From positions 987,001-1,051,000 of the forward strand of contig NZ_CP022957.1 in assembly GCF_002269385.1 (NCBI RefSeq): 64,000 nucleotides of DNA, read 5' to 3'. Source of the stretch: Maribacter cobaltidurans (GTDB lineage Bacteria > Bacteroidota > Bacteroidia > Flavobacteriales > Flavobacteriaceae). The stretch's first letter is position 1. Each line of letters begins with the position of its first letter. The position numbers were made by a program, and so were the translations under genes. Of this stretch, positions 18,666 to 29,646 are shown piece after piece. Below the pieces are notes generated by a model. It saw only the letters and a program-made list of their open reading frames with translations, had not been told where the DNA came from and searched no databases.

Positions 18666-19808
18666 ATGGCGAAAGTCGAAGTAAAACAATTATTAGAAGC
18701 AGGTGTGCATTTTGGCCACCTAACCAGAAAGTGGAATCCGAACATGGCTCCTTACATCTACATGGAGCGTAATGGTATTCACGTAATCAATCTTTACAAA
18801 ACAGTTGCAAAATTGGACGAGGCTAATGAAGCTTTGAGCAAAATTGCTGCTTCCGGAAGAAAAATTCTTTTCGTTGCCACTAAAAAACAGGCAAAGGACA
18901 TTGTTGCTGAAAAGGCAGCGAACGTAAACATGCCCTACATTACAGAGAGATGGCCAGGTGGTATGTTGACCAACTTTGTAACTATCCGTAAAGCCGTTAA
19001 AAAAATGGCTTCCATCGATAGAATGAAGAAAGATGGAACTTTCAACACCCTATCCAAAAAAGAGCGTTTGCAAGTTGACCGTTTAAGGGCAAAATTGGAA
19101 AAGAACTTAGGTTCTATTTCTGAAATGACCCGTTTACCAGGTGCTTTGTTCATCGTTGATACTATGAGGGAACACATCGCCGTAAAAGAAGCTCAAAAAT
19201 TGAACATTCCAATTTTTGCCATGGTGGATACGAACTCAGACCCAAGGGATGTTGATTTTGTAATTCCATCCAATGATGATGCCTCAAAATCCATCGAGAT
19301 TATTATGTCTCAAGTAACCGAGGCCGTTGCCGAAGGTCTTGCTGAGCGTAAGTCTGAAAAAGCAGAATCTCCAGAAGGCAAGAAAGAAAAAGGATCCAAG
19401 AAAAAGGAAAAAGAAAATAAGGAGGATTTAAAACCTACCCCGGATAAAGTTGATACAAAACCTACACCGGTAGTTGATAAAGTTCCTAACGTAACCGTTG
19501 ATGTAGAAGCAACTAAAGAAGCTGTTAAGGAAGATAAAAAAGCAGATTCTGCCGATGCTGATGATTTGACCAAAATTGAAGGTGTTGGACCAAAAGCCGC
19601 AGAGGCACTTTCCAATGCCGGATTGGACACGTTTGCCAAAGTTGCAAAAGCAGATGCGGATAAGATGAAAGAGATTTTGACCGAAGCCAGCTCCAGAATG
19701 GCCCATCTAGATCCAACTTCATGGCCAAAACAAGCCAAAATGGCCGCTGATGGAAAATGGGACGAGCTAAAGGAATGGCAAGACAGCGTTAAAGGCGGTG
19801 TTGAATAA
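18666..19808 (+). CDS. rpsB: 30S ribosomal protein S2 with C-terminal helix-hairpin-helix extension
   Basis: 380 residues, about 130-150 more than usual. Residues 1-225 are normal S2: VKQLLEAGVHFGH, RKWNPNMAPYIY, ERWPGGMLTNF and IPSNDDASKSIEI. Then comes a charged, Lys/Glu/Pro-rich linker (~226-297) and a second small domain (~298-380) with DDLTKIEGVGPKAAEAL and NAGLDTFAKVAKAD, a helix-hairpin-helix pattern. Such domains bind nucleic acid in repair proteins; on S2 the role is unknown. There is no frameshift or internal stop, and tsf follows after 61 bases, so it is a true in-frame fusion. Confidence 0.95.
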   Translation: MAKVEVKQLLEAGVHFGHLTRKWNPNMAPYIYMERNGIHVINLYKTVAKLDEANEALSKIAASGRKILFVATKKQAKDIVAEKAANVNMPYITERWPGGMLTNFVTIRKAVKKMASIDRMKKDGTFNTLSKKERLQVDRLRAKLEKNLGSISEMTRLPGALFIVDTMREHIAVKEAQKLNIPIFAMVDTNSDPRDVDFVIPSNDDASKSIEIIMSQVTEAVAEGLAERKSEKAESPEGKKEKGSKKKEKENKEDLKPTPDKVDTKPTPVVDKVPNVTVDVEATKEAVKEDKKADSADADDLTKIEGVGPKAAEALSNAGLDTFAKVAKADADKMKEILTEASSRMAHLDPTSWPKQAKMAADGKWDELKEWQDSVKGGVE

Positions 19809-19869
19809 AAGTACTTTTATACAAATTGATAATTGAACCTCCCTGTTTAGGGAATAAAAAACATAAATA

Positions 19870-20694
19870 ATGGCAAAGATTACAGCCGCAGAAGTAAATA
19901 AATTAAGACAGACTACCGGAGCCGGAATGATGGATTGCAAAAAAGCCTTGGTTGAAGCCGAAGGTGATTTTGACAAGGCAATCGAAATCCTTCGCAAAAA
20001 AGGTCAAAAAGTTGCTGCAAATAGGGCGGACAGGGATTCCTCAGAAGGTGCAGCCATCGCGAAAGTTAATGATGACAATACCAGTGGGGTCATTATTTCC
20101 CTTAACTGTGAAACTGACTTCGTAGCCAAAAATGATTCCTTTGTTTCATTGGCCAACGAATTGGCAGATTTGGCCATAAACTATGATAATAAAGAAGATT
20201 TTTTGGCTGCTGATTTCAAAGGTATGTCCGTTCAGGATAAATTGACCGAACAGACCGGTGTTATTGGAGAAAAAATCGAAATTGGTGGATTTGAAAGATT
20301 AAGTGCCCCTTTCGTAGGCTCCTATATTCATGCAGGTAACAAAATCGCCGTTCTTACAGGTTTATCAGCTGCTGTTGATGGTGCTGATGTCGTTGCCAAG
20401 GACGTTTCCATGCAAGCTGCTGCCATGAACCCGGTAGCCTTGAACGAAGAAGGCGTTGACCAAGCGGTTATTGACAAAGAAATAGAAATCGCAAAGGACC
20501 AATTGCGTCAAGAAGGAAAGCCTGAGGCCATGTTGGACAACATCGCCAAAGGAAAATTAAAAAGATTCTTTAAGGACAATACTTTGGTTAATCAAGATTT
20601 CATTAAAGACAGTAAACAAAGTGTTGCTCAATATGTGAAATCTGTTGATTCAAACTTGGAAGTGACAGGATTTAAAAGAGTTGCTTTGGGTTAA
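19870..20694 (+). CDS. tsf: Elongation factor Ts
   Basis: 274 residues. The N-terminal UBA-like domain reads VNKLRQTTGAGMMDCKKAL, and the TDFVAKN motif that contacts EF-Tu to drive GDP release is intact (CETDFVAKNDSF). It is the nucleotide exchange factor for EF-Tu. It follows rpsB in the classic order and ends at a strong terminator. Confidence 0.97.
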   Translation: MAKITAAEVNKLRQTTGAGMMDCKKALVEAEGDFDKAIEILRKKGQKVAANRADRDSSEGAAIAKVNDDNTSGVIISLNCETDFVAKNDSFVSLANELADLAINYDNKEDFLAADFKGMSVQDKLTEQTGVIGEKIEIGGFERLSAPFVGSYIHAGNKIAVLTGLSAAVDGADVVAKDVSMQAAAMNPVALNEEGVDQAVIDKEIEIAKDQLRQEGKPEAMLDNIAKGKLKRFFKDNTLVNQDFIKDSKQSVAQYVKSVDSNLEVTGFKRVALG

Positions 20695-20720
20695 TCATCA
20701 GATTCAACCAAACATAAATA

Positions 20721-20750
20721 AAAATGCCGGGCGATTGCCCGGCATTTTTT
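20721..20750. terminator. Terminator between tsf and the M61 peptidase gene
   Basis: A 12-bp stem (AAAATGCCGGGC with its complement, loop GATT) followed by T's. The A/T-symmetric ends allow it to act for both convergent genes. Confidence 0.92.
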
Positions 20751-20766
20751 GTTCCATACTTCTTTA

Positions 20767-22635
20767 CTAATTTTTCAACCAATCATTTCTAAGTTTCTGA
20801 ACCTCGCTAGAGCCATCTTCCATTGGAGTGATTTTATTTACAACAATGGTAGGTTTACCTACAGATCCTTCTACAGTAATGGTTTCCCCATCCCTCTCTA
20901 GTTCCATTGAAATGGTAGTATCCGGGGTCCATCCAAAACTTTGACCAATAATCGGTCTTATAGACTCCAAATTTATGTCTGTTCCATTGATGCTCTTAAT
21001 AACATCCCCTCCTTGAACACCCAAGCTGGTAAAAAAAGAATTCAATTCAATTCCTTTTCTTACAAAAATTGCGTCGCCGGCAGATTGATCCACATCGATA
21101 TAAGGAATCTCACCTTGTAAAAAATAACCCGTTTGTTCCTCTACTTTTGCCATACTTAATCCCATTTTTTCCAGATACATGGCATAATCTATAGGAGTAT
21201 CGCCAATAACATGTTCATTAAAAAAATCCTGGACCTCAGGATATGTTAAGGCCACTATTTCGTCGATTAACTGATCATCCTTAAAAGGTGTATTAACCCC
21301 ATATTTTTTTGAGAGTTGCTTCATTAACCAAAGTACTCCTCTTTCACCGTTACTTTTCTCCCTAATCAAAATATCCAATGCCATATTGATTAAAGCTCCT
21401 TTTTCGTAAACATTTGCGTAATTGCTTTCATATGGAGCTTCCAATATATTTTTGCTCATTACCGTAAAGGACATGGTATCATCATAGGCCTTCGCATTAG
21501 CCATTTTCTGTCTCATGCGCTCATAAAATTCTGCTTCGTCTATCAACCCTTCGTGCACCTGAAATAAATTGGCAAAGTACTCCGTAGTACCTTCATACAT
21601 CCATAAATGTTGTGACATTTTTGGTGCATTGTAATCAAAATAATGAATTTCATTGGAATGCACGGACAGCGGGGTTACGATGTGAAAGAATTCATGTGAT
21701 ACTACATCTACCATTGCCTGCTCCAGTCTTTCCTTAGGCATAGCTTCAGGAAGAACTACCACTGTGGATGTGTGATGTTCAAGTGCTCCAAACCCCTTTG
21801 CATCGGTATCCTCCATAGTAGACAAATACAGTAAAATATTATATTTATTTGTAGTATTGATATCTCCTAAAAAAGCCTTTTGGGCAGTCATCATACTTTC
21901 CATACGTTCCTTCAAATCGCTAGCATGGTACGTGCCGTTTGGTGAAAACACACTTAAGGTAACTTCAATACTACCCACCTTAAAAACTTCCTTATCAGGT
22001 TTGGTATAAAAGATGGGGTTATCAATAACTTCAAAATACCTATTGGCCAAAAACACATCTCCATTTCCTTCATCTGCCAATGATGTCTTGGTCAACGAAG
22101 TGGCTGCCTCAAAACCAACGGGTTTTTGAATGGTCAACTGATAGGGAATTTCCTTGTACCCATCAAAATAGCCAACAAATCCATGCAGGTTTAGCATATA
22201 ATTAGACCCTTTTTTAATATTTGTTCCAGCTGGGGAAAAAACGGCATCTTCTACCTCATTCTCTGTATCATAGGTATCATTGACCATGTAGGAAATCTTG
22301 TCCAATTTGGTTGCATTGGAAATAGTCCATGTATTTTGATCCTGTTTGGAAACCTCCAAGGGATTTCCAGAATAATCATAAGCCACAAAACCTTCCACAT
22401 ATTGGCCATAATCATCACTACTATATGTTCCAGGAACAGTCTTTGGAATTCTAAATGAAATTTGATTTGCCGTGAAAGCACCTGGATCTATTGTTACTTT
22501 CACCTGATCATCGACAACATTTACTAAATCCATAGAAACCACTAAAGGAGACTTATCTATGGTACTCAAATTTTTAGATGCGCCACAACCATATAAAAAT
22601 AGGGCGACCAACAGATGCAAAAAAGCTTTTTTCAT
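20767..22635 (-). CDS. M61 family peptidase with PDZ domain, lipoprotein
   Basis: 622 residues. Lipobox FLYGC gives Cys17 as lipid anchor. The zinc site is HEFFH at residues 314-318 (HExxH), with the downstream glutamate in YEGTTEYFA. The N-terminal beta region and the last ~130 residues, PDZ-like (GVQGGDVIKSINGTDINL), complete the M61 glycyl-aminopeptidase architecture. It should hydrolyse peptides in the periplasm or outer membrane. It lies between tsf and pyrH but on the opposite strand, divergent from pyrH. Confidence 0.9.
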   Translation of the reverse strand: MKKAFLHLLVALFLYGCGASKNLSTIDKSPLVVSMDLVNVVDDQVKVTIDPGAFTANQISFRIPKTVPGTYSSDDYGQYVEGFVAYDYSGNPLEVSKQDQNTWTISNATKLDKISYMVNDTYDTENEVEDAVFSPAGTNIKKGSNYMLNLHGFVGYFDGYKEIPYQLTIQKPVGFEAATSLTKTSLADEGNGDVFLANRYFEVIDNPIFYTKPDKEVFKVGSIEVTLSVFSPNGTYHASDLKERMESMMTAQKAFLGDINTTNKYNILLYLSTMEDTDAKGFGALEHHTSTVVVLPEAMPKERLEQAMVDVVSHEFFHIVTPLSVHSNEIHYFDYNAPKMSQHLWMYEGTTEYFANLFQVHEGLIDEAEFYERMRQKMANAKAYDDTMSFTVMSKNILEAPYESNYANVYEKGALINMALDILIREKSNGERGVLWLMKQLSKKYGVNTPFKDDQLIDEIVALTYPEVQDFFNEHVIGDTPIDYAMYLEKMGLSMAKVEEQTGYFLQGEIPYIDVDQSAGDAIFVRKGIELNSFFTSLGVQGGDVIKSINGTDINLESIRPIIGQSFGWTPDTTISMELERDGETITVEGSVGKPTIVVNKITPMEDGSSEVQKLRNDWLKN

Positions 22636-22732
22636 GCTATGTATTATTACAATATTTTATAAATAGAAAAAAATCAAACATCCTGCAAGGATATTAAAAA
22701 TAGGAACGACAGCAATATCAATTAGCAAATAA

Positions 22733-23518
<786 letters not shown>

Positions 23519-23557
23519 TTTTGGTATAATTTATGCCTTTGAATACAAAATTTTGAT

Positions 23558-24112
23558 ATGAACGAAGAAATACAATTTGTCTTAGACTCGGCCAAAGAAA
23601 GTATGGATGCCGCAATAGCCCATTTGGAAAGGGCCTTCCTTAAAATACGAGCTGGAAAGGCAAGCCCGGCTATGCTATCCTCCGTATTGGTGGAGTATTA
23701 TGGATCACAAACACCTCTATCCCAGGTTGCCAATATCAACACTCCCGATGGTAGAACAATTTCCGTACAACCTTGGGAAAAAGGAATGCTTGCTGAAATA
23801 GAAAAGGCTATCATGAACGCAAATTTAGGTTTCAACCCTATGAACAATGGTGATTTGATAATCATAAATGTACCACCATTGACCGAAGAGCGTAGGATTC
23901 AATTGACTAAGCAAGCCAAGGCGGAAGCAGAACATGCCAAGGTAGGTGTTAGGAGCGCCCGACAGGATGCCAATAAGGAAATCAAGGATTTGGATGTATC
24001 TGAGGATTTGGAAAAGAATGCCGTTGCAGACGTACAAGATCTTACAGATAAATATGTAAAGAAAATAGACGATTTCCTTATCGCAAAGGAAGCCGAAATC
24101 ATGAAAGTGTAA
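23558..24112 (+). CDS. frr: Ribosome recycling factor
   Basis: 184 residues, a near-standard length. Features are the coiled helical body with RAGKASPAML, the small domain with VEYYGSQTPLSQVANI and the conserved EERRIQLTKQAK region. With EF-G it splits the post-termination ribosome. It follows pyrH as in most bacteria. Confidence 0.97.
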   Translation: MNEEIQFVLDSAKESMDAAIAHLERAFLKIRAGKASPAMLSSVLVEYYGSQTPLSQVANINTPDGRTISVQPWEKGMLAEIEKAIMNANLGFNPMNNGDLIIINVPPLTEERRIQLTKQAKAEAEHAKVGVRSARQDANKEIKDLDVSEDLEKNAVADVQDLTDKYVKKIDDFLIAKEAEIMKV

Positions 24113-24137
24113 GTTTTTTGAAAATTCAAATATAAAA

Positions 24138-24168
24138 GGAGCAGTCGACCATAGATTGCTCTTTTTTT
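24138..24168 (+). terminator. Terminator after frr
   Basis: GAGCAGTC pairs with GATTGCTC (one G-T pair) around a seven-base loop, followed by seven T's. Confidence 0.85.
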
Positions 24169-24244
24169 GTCCTATATATTCTTCAATCTCTTTTTAGGTA
24201 CAATTAGCTACATTGGTTACCTTTGCAATCTGCTAAAAAGGAGT

Positions 24245-26632
24245 ATGGTTGCTAAACTTACCAAAGGATTTTGGGCCAAAACGGCCAACATTATACTAAG
24301 AAATAGAATTCTCATTTTGTTTATTATAGCAGGGATTACCGTATTCCTTGCCATGCAGTGGGATAATATGCGTTTCTCCAATTCGCAAGCCAATCTTTTA
24401 CCAGATGACCACCCTGTGAATCTGGAATATCAACATTTTTTAAACCAATTTGGCGAAGAAGGTAATGCCGTAGTATTTGCAATTAGGGATTCTGCTTTAT
24501 TTACTCCAGAAAATTTTAACCGCTGGAACAAGCTAAGCAAACAATTGGGCGCTTTCCCAGAGGTAGACTTTGTACTTTCTACCGATAATTTACAGGAACT
24601 TGTAAAGGATACGGTAGAGCAGAAATTTGTAATGCAGCCCTTAATCAAGGAAATTCCCTCATCCGCCGCACAAGTAGATAGTATTATCCAACATCTTTTT
24701 AACGAACTCCCTTTCTATGATAATCTTATTTATAACAAGGAATCCGGTACCATTAGAACGGTAATGTACTTGGATAAGGATATTGTAAATACCAGTGTTA
24801 GAAAAGATTTTATTCTAAAAGACCTAAGTCATCTCATAAATAGGTTTGAGCAAGAAACCGGTTTGGATGTTCATATTTCGGGAATGCCCTATGTGCGAAC
24901 CATGAACTCCCAAAACATAATCGATGAAATCGGGAAGTTTATTTTGGCCGCTTTGGGAGTAACCTCTTTAATATTCTTCTTTTTCTTTAGAAGTTTTCGT
25001 GCCACTTTTATATCTATGTGTGTGGTAATCATAGGTGTAATGTGGGCCTTTGGTATTCTTGGTCTTTTACAGTACGAAATAACGGTACTTACAGCACTTA
25101 TACCTCCTTTGATCATTGTAATTGGAATACCTAATTGTATATTTCTTATCAATAAATACCAGCAAGAGGTTAAAAAACATGGTAACCAGGCATTATCCCT
25201 ACAAAGGGTTATTTCAAAAATTGGAAATGCCACATTGATGACCAATATCACCACGGCATCCGGTTTTGCCACCTTTATTATAACAGATAGTAAGTTGCTG
25301 AAAGAGTTTGGTATCGTGGCCTCAATCAATATTATAGGAATCTTTATCCTATCCTTATTGATAATCCCAATCGTTTACAGTTTCCTTTCCTTACCTAAAA
25401 CAAGACACTTAAAACATTTGAACAAAAAATGGATAGATGCCTTTGTGAGTTGGATGGAAAATATTGTTCGCAATAAAAGAATAGCGGTTTATATCGTTTC
25501 CATCTGCCTATTGGTGGTGAGTATAATTGGCATTTATCAAATCGATATTTCAGGAAGTCCCATTGAAGATATGCCCAAAAAGGCTGAGTTTTTTAAGGAT
25601 ATCCGTTTCTTTGAAAATGAGTTCGATGGTATTATGCCCGTTGAAATTGTGGTAGACACCAAAAACCCAAAGGGAGTAATGAAACCGGCAACCTTAAAAA
25701 GAATGGACCGTCTTGGAGAGGTTGTTGCCGAGATTCCCGAACTATCCCCTTCCCTATCCGTAGTCAATCTGGTTAAATATTCCAAGCAGGCTTTTTACAA
25801 TGGGATTCCTAAGTATTATCAGCTACCTACAAGTCAGGAAAATACATTTATCATGGATGTGGCCAGAAAATCATCCGATGATGGGAACTTACTTAAAAGT
25901 TTTGTGGACAGTACTGGTCAAGTCGCAAGGATGACTACCTATATGCGCGATGTCAAGACAAGCAGGATGGAACAAATTGAGGAGCGCCTTTTAGAAAACA
26001 TAAACAAAATATTTCCCGAGGAACGTTATACCGTTTACATGACAGGAAGTGCCCTTTTGTTTTTAAAAGGAACCAAATATCTGGTAAAAAACTTGATTAT
26101 GTCCCTTGCACTTGCCATTGGGTTGATTGCTTTATTCATGGCCTATTTATTCCGATCTTTTAGAATGATTGTCATATCCCTAATCCCAAACTTGTTACCG
26201 TTAATTGTCACGGCTGGTATTATGGGATTTATTGGAGTACCTATTAAGCCATCAACGATTCTGGTATTCAGCATAGCTTTTGGAATTTCTGTGGACGATA
26301 CGATACACTTCCTTGCCAAGTATAGACAGGAGCTGGAATCAAAAAAATGGCAAATCAAAAAGTCAGTATACGCTGCCTTAAGGGAAACCGGGGTGAGCAT
26401 GTTTTATACTTCCATTGTACTCTTCTTTGGCTTTTCGGTCTTTGTCATCTCAAATTTTGGGGGAACCGTTGCATTAGGAGCACTGGTTTCGGCAACTTTG
26501 CTATTTGCCATGTTGGCCAACTTGATTTTGTTACCTTCTTTATTGTTATCCTTGGAGAAAAGTATAGCCAATAAGAAAACACTAAAGGAACCCCAAATAG
26601 ACATACTGCCCCAAGACGAGGAAAACGACTAA
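24245..26632 (+). CDS. MMPL/RND family membrane transporter
   Basis: I chose ATG 24245 (MVAKLTKGFWAKTAN, 795 residues), which has an AAAAAGGAG ribosome site just before it; the open frame runs on upstream to a TTG inside the frr terminator. Two repeated modules follow, each with a membrane helix, a large periplasmic domain and then five membrane helices; SGMPYVRTMNSQNI and FSIAFGISVDDTIHFL are typical. It is a proton-driven exporter related to hydrophobe and lipid transporters (HpnN/MmpL-like). The substrate is unknown. It is not accompanied by an adaptor or TolC gene, unlike tripartite pumps. Confidence 0.85.
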   Translation: MVAKLTKGFWAKTANIILRNRILILFIIAGITVFLAMQWDNMRFSNSQANLLPDDHPVNLEYQHFLNQFGEEGNAVVFAIRDSALFTPENFNRWNKLSKQLGAFPEVDFVLSTDNLQELVKDTVEQKFVMQPLIKEIPSSAAQVDSIIQHLFNELPFYDNLIYNKESGTIRTVMYLDKDIVNTSVRKDFILKDLSHLINRFEQETGLDVHISGMPYVRTMNSQNIIDEIGKFILAALGVTSLIFFFFFRSFRATFISMCVVIIGVMWAFGILGLLQYEITVLTALIPPLIIVIGIPNCIFLINKYQQEVKKHGNQALSLQRVISKIGNATLMTNITTASGFATFIITDSKLLKEFGIVASINIIGIFILSLLIIPIVYSFLSLPKTRHLKHLNKKWIDAFVSWMENIVRNKRIAVYIVSICLLVVSIIGIYQIDISGSPIEDMPKKAEFFKDIRFFENEFDGIMPVEIVVDTKNPKGVMKPATLKRMDRLGEVVAEIPELSPSLSVVNLVKYSKQAFYNGIPKYYQLPTSQENTFIMDVARKSSDDGNLLKSFVDSTGQVARMTTYMRDVKTSRMEQIEERLLENINKIFPEERYTVYMTGSALLFLKGTKYLVKNLIMSLALAIGLIALFMAYLFRSFRMIVISLIPNLLPLIVTAGIMGFIGVPIKPSTILVFSIAFGISVDDTIHFLAKYRQELESKKWQIKKSVYAALRETGVSMFYTSIVLFFGFSVFVISNFGGTVALGALVSATLLFAMLANLILLPSLLLSLEKSIANKKTLKEPQIDILPQDEEND

Positions 26633-26682
26633 GCATCGGCTAAAACCACAAGGGATTCATGTATTCTTTTAGGTCAAAAACC

Positions 26683-26690
26683 TATCTTTG
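26683..26690 (+). promoter_or_regulatory. Candidate -7 element of asnS
   Basis: TATCTTTG, a perfect TAnnTTTG, sits 26 bases before the asnS ATG. A matching -33 is not evident. Confidence 0.4.
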
Positions 26691-26716
26691 AATTTTTAAT
26701 TTTCAATCGATTTAAC

Positions 26717-28150
26717 ATGCGCTCAGTAAGCATCAAAGAACTACTAACAGGAAAACAATTACTACAGGAAATTACTGTAAACGGATGGGTAAGAACCTTT
26801 AGGAGCAATAGGTTTATTGCCCTAAATGATGGTTCTACTATCAATAACATACAATGTGTGGTAGATTTTGAAAAGTTTGAGGATGATATTTTAAGGCAAA
26901 TAAATACTGGTGCCGCCCTTAGAATAAAGGGAACCTTGGTAGAAAGCCAGGGAAAGGGTCAAAATGTAGAGATACAGGTAAAGGAAATTTTCGTACATGG
27001 AGGCGCAGACCCCGAAGTATACCCTATTCAGCCCAAAAAACATTCTTTGGAATTCCTTAGGGAAAAAGCGCACTTGAGGGTACGTACCAACACTTTTTCA
27101 GCTGTAATGCGTGTTCGCTCGGCCTTATCGTTCGCTATTCACCAATATTTTAGAAATAATGGTTTCTATTATTTCCATGCGCCCATCATTACAGGATCCG
27201 ATGCAGAAGGCGCTGGTGAAATGTTCCGCGTGACCACATTAGATGAAAAGAACCCACCCCTAAACGATGATGGAAGGGTAAATTTCAAGGAAGACTTTTT
27301 TGGCAAGGAAACCAATTTAACCGTTTCGGGACAATTGGAGGCCGAAGCCTATGCCATGGCCTTGGGCAAGGTTTATACCTTTGGACCTACCTTTAGGGCC
27401 GAAAACTCTAATACCTCTAGGCACTTGGCAGAGTTTTGGATGATCGAACCGGAAATGGCATTCTACGATTTGGATGCCAACATGGATTTGGCAGAAGACT
27501 TCATTAAAAGTGTTCTCAAGTACGTTCTAGAAAACTGTGAGGAAGATCTTTTGTTTTTGGAAAATAGGCTTTTGGAAGAGGAAAAATCAAAACCTCAAAC
27601 AGAACGCAGTGAAATGCCTCTTATTGAAAAACTAAAGTTCATCACCGATAATAACTTTAAGCGTGTCACCTATACGGAAGCCATTGAAATATTGAGGAAC
27701 AGCAAACCGAACAAAAAGAAGAAGTTCCAATATTTAATCGATGAATGGGGTGCGGACCTTCAAAGTGAGCATGAGCGCTACTTGGTAGAAAAGCATTTTA
27801 AGTGTCCCGTAATCCTTTTTGATTATCCCGCAAAAATAAAGGCATTTTATATGCGTTTAAATGAGGATGGGAAGACCGTTAGGGCCATGGATATTCTTTT
27901 TCCGGGAATAGGGGAAATTGTAGGAGGTTCACAAAGAGAGGAACGTTTGGATGTCCTTAAGGAAAAAATGGCCGCTCTCGATATACCCGAAGAAGAGTTA
28001 TGGTGGTACCTAGATTTAAGAAAATTTGGTACGGCCGTTCATAGTGGTTTTGGATTAGGATTTGAACGCCTGGTTTTGTTTGCCACCGGTATGGGGAACA
28101 TTAGGGATGTCATACCTTTCCCAAGAACACCTCAAAATGCTGAATTTTAA
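26717..28150 (+). CDS. asnS: Asparagine-tRNA ligase
   Basis: 477 residues. The N-terminal OB-fold anticodon-binding domain runs to ~120 ([20 protein letters not shown]). The class II catalytic core has motif 2 [21 protein letters not shown] and motif 3 GLGFERLV. It charges tRNA-Asn directly. Length and motifs fit AsnRS better than AspRS. rpoN follows after 38 bases on the same strand. Confidence 0.97.
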   Translation: MRSVSIKELLTGKQLLQEITVNGWVRTFRSNRFIALNDGSTINNIQCVVDFEKFEDDILRQINTGAALRIKGTLVESQGKGQNVEIQVKEIFVHGGADPEVYPIQPKKHSLEFLREKAHLRVRTNTFSAVMRVRSALSFAIHQYFRNNGFYYFHAPIITGSDAEGAGEMFRVTTLDEKNPPLNDDGRVNFKEDFFGKETNLTVSGQLEAEAYAMALGKVYTFGPTFRAENSNTSRHLAEFWMIEPEMAFYDLDANMDLAEDFIKSVLKYVLENCEEDLLFLENRLLEEEKSKPQTERSEMPLIEKLKFITDNNFKRVTYTEAIEILRNSKPNKKKKFQYLIDEWGADLQSEHERYLVEKHFKCPVILFDYPAKIKAFYMRLNEDGKTVRAMDILFPGIGEIVGGSQREERLDVLKEKMAALDIPEEELWWYLDLRKFGTAVHSGFGLGFERLVLFATGMGNIRDVIPFPRTPQNAEF

Positions 28151-28188
28151 GGGTATTTGGTTATTTTTATAGATAACAGAAAAAAAGA

Positions 28189-29646
28189 ATGTTAAAGCAG
28201 CACTTACAATTTAAGCTTTCCCAGAAGTTGTCTCCTCAACAGATTCAGTTGATGAAGTTGATCCAGCTTCCTACGCAGGCGTTTGAACAACGTTTAAAAC
28301 AGGAACTGGAAGAGAATCCCGCACTGGAAAGTGGTAAGGAAGATTTGGACAACGCTTCGGATGATTATGAGGATATTTATGACAACGAAAGCGATAGCGA
28401 AACCATTGCTGCAGACGATATCAATATTGATGACTATTTAAGTGACGACGAGGTACCGGATTACAGAACGCAGTCCAATAACTACAGTGCAGACGATGAT
28501 GAAAAGAGTGTTCCCTATGCCTCTGGAACAACCTTCAACCAATACTTGATAAATCAATTAAACACAGTATACCTTAACGACGAGGAGTGGGCCATTGCCG
28601 AGTTTTTAGTAGGGAGCGTGGACGAAAGTGGCTATATAAGGAGACCCATTTCCGATATTCTGGACGACTTGGCCTTTACACAAAATGTGTTTACGGACGA
28701 GGAAACCATAAAAAAGGTTTTAGCAATTGTACAGGAACTGGACCCACCTGGAGTGGCTGCAAGATCTTTAGAAGAATGCCTTATAATTCAGTTGGAGCGA
28801 AAGGAAATTACTCCTAGTATTGAATTGGCCATCGCCATACTTAAAAAGTCTTTTGATCAATTCACAAAAAAGCATTATAAAAAACTGATTCAAAAGCACA
28901 ATGTAACTGAGGAGGAATTAAAAGACGCAATAACAGAAATTGAAAAATTGAACCCAAAACCTGGAGGTTCCTATTCTGGTAATAACCGAATTATAGAACA
29001 CGTAGTGCCGGATTTTTCCATTCGAATAGTAGAAGGAGAACTGGAACTCAGTCTTAATGGACGTAATGCACCAGAATTACATGTTTCCAAGGAGTACAGC
29101 AACATGCTCAAGGGGTACAAGGAATCTAAGGATAAAACAAAATCCCAAAAGGACACGGTTCTTTTTATTAAACAAAAGTTAGACGCTGCCAAATGGTTTA
29201 TTGATGCTATAAGACAGCGACAACAGACTTTGTTCATTACAATGAACGCCATTATGCAATATCAAAAGGAGTATTTTTTGACCGGTGATGAGCGAAATTT
29301 ACGTCCGATGATACTTAAGGATATTGCAGATAAAATCGATATGGACGTGAGTACGGTTTCCAGGGTGGCCAACAGCAAGTATGTAGACACCCCATATGGT
29401 ACAAAATTGATAAAGGAATACTTTTCTGAATCCATGAAGAACGAACAGGGTGAAGATGTTTCTACCAAGGAGATAAAAAAAATTCTAGAAACGGTTATCA
29501 AAAATGAAGAAAAAAGAAAGCCTTTAACCGATGATAAACTAGCAGCTATTTTGAAAGATAAAGGATATCCAATTGCAAGAAGAACCGTCGCCAAATATAG
29601 GGAACAATTGGGGATTCCCGTTGCAAGACTCCGAAAAGAGATTTAA
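28189..29646 (+). CDS. rpoN: RNA polymerase sigma-54 factor
   Basis: 485 residues. Region I at the N-terminus is glutamine- and leucine-rich (KLSPQQIQLMKLIQLP), followed by the acidic region II (~50-100), the core-binding region, the HTH, and the RpoN box ARRTVAKYREQLGIP, close to the consensus ARRTVAKYRE. It recognises -24/-12 promoters and needs an activator ATPase; none is in this window. The stop overlaps the start of the next gene (TAATG). Confidence 0.97.
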   Translation: MLKQHLQFKLSQKLSPQQIQLMKLIQLPTQAFEQRLKQELEENPALESGKEDLDNASDDYEDIYDNESDSETIAADDINIDDYLSDDEVPDYRTQSNNYSADDDEKSVPYASGTTFNQYLINQLNTVYLNDEEWAIAEFLVGSVDESGYIRRPISDILDDLAFTQNVFTDEETIKKVLAIVQELDPPGVAARSLEECLIIQLERKEITPSIELAIAILKKSFDQFTKKHYKKLIQKHNVTEEELKDAITEIEKLNPKPGGSYSGNNRIIEHVVPDFSIRIVEGELELSLNGRNAPELHVSKEYSNMLKGYKESKDKTKSQKDTVLFIKQKLDAAKWFIDAIRQRQQTLFITMNAIMQYQKEYFLTGDERNLRPMILKDIADKIDMDVSTVSRVANSKYVDTPYGTKLIKEYFSESMKNEQGEDVSTKEIKKILETVIKNEEKRKPLTDDKLAAILKDKGYPIARRTVAKYREQLGIPVARLRKEI

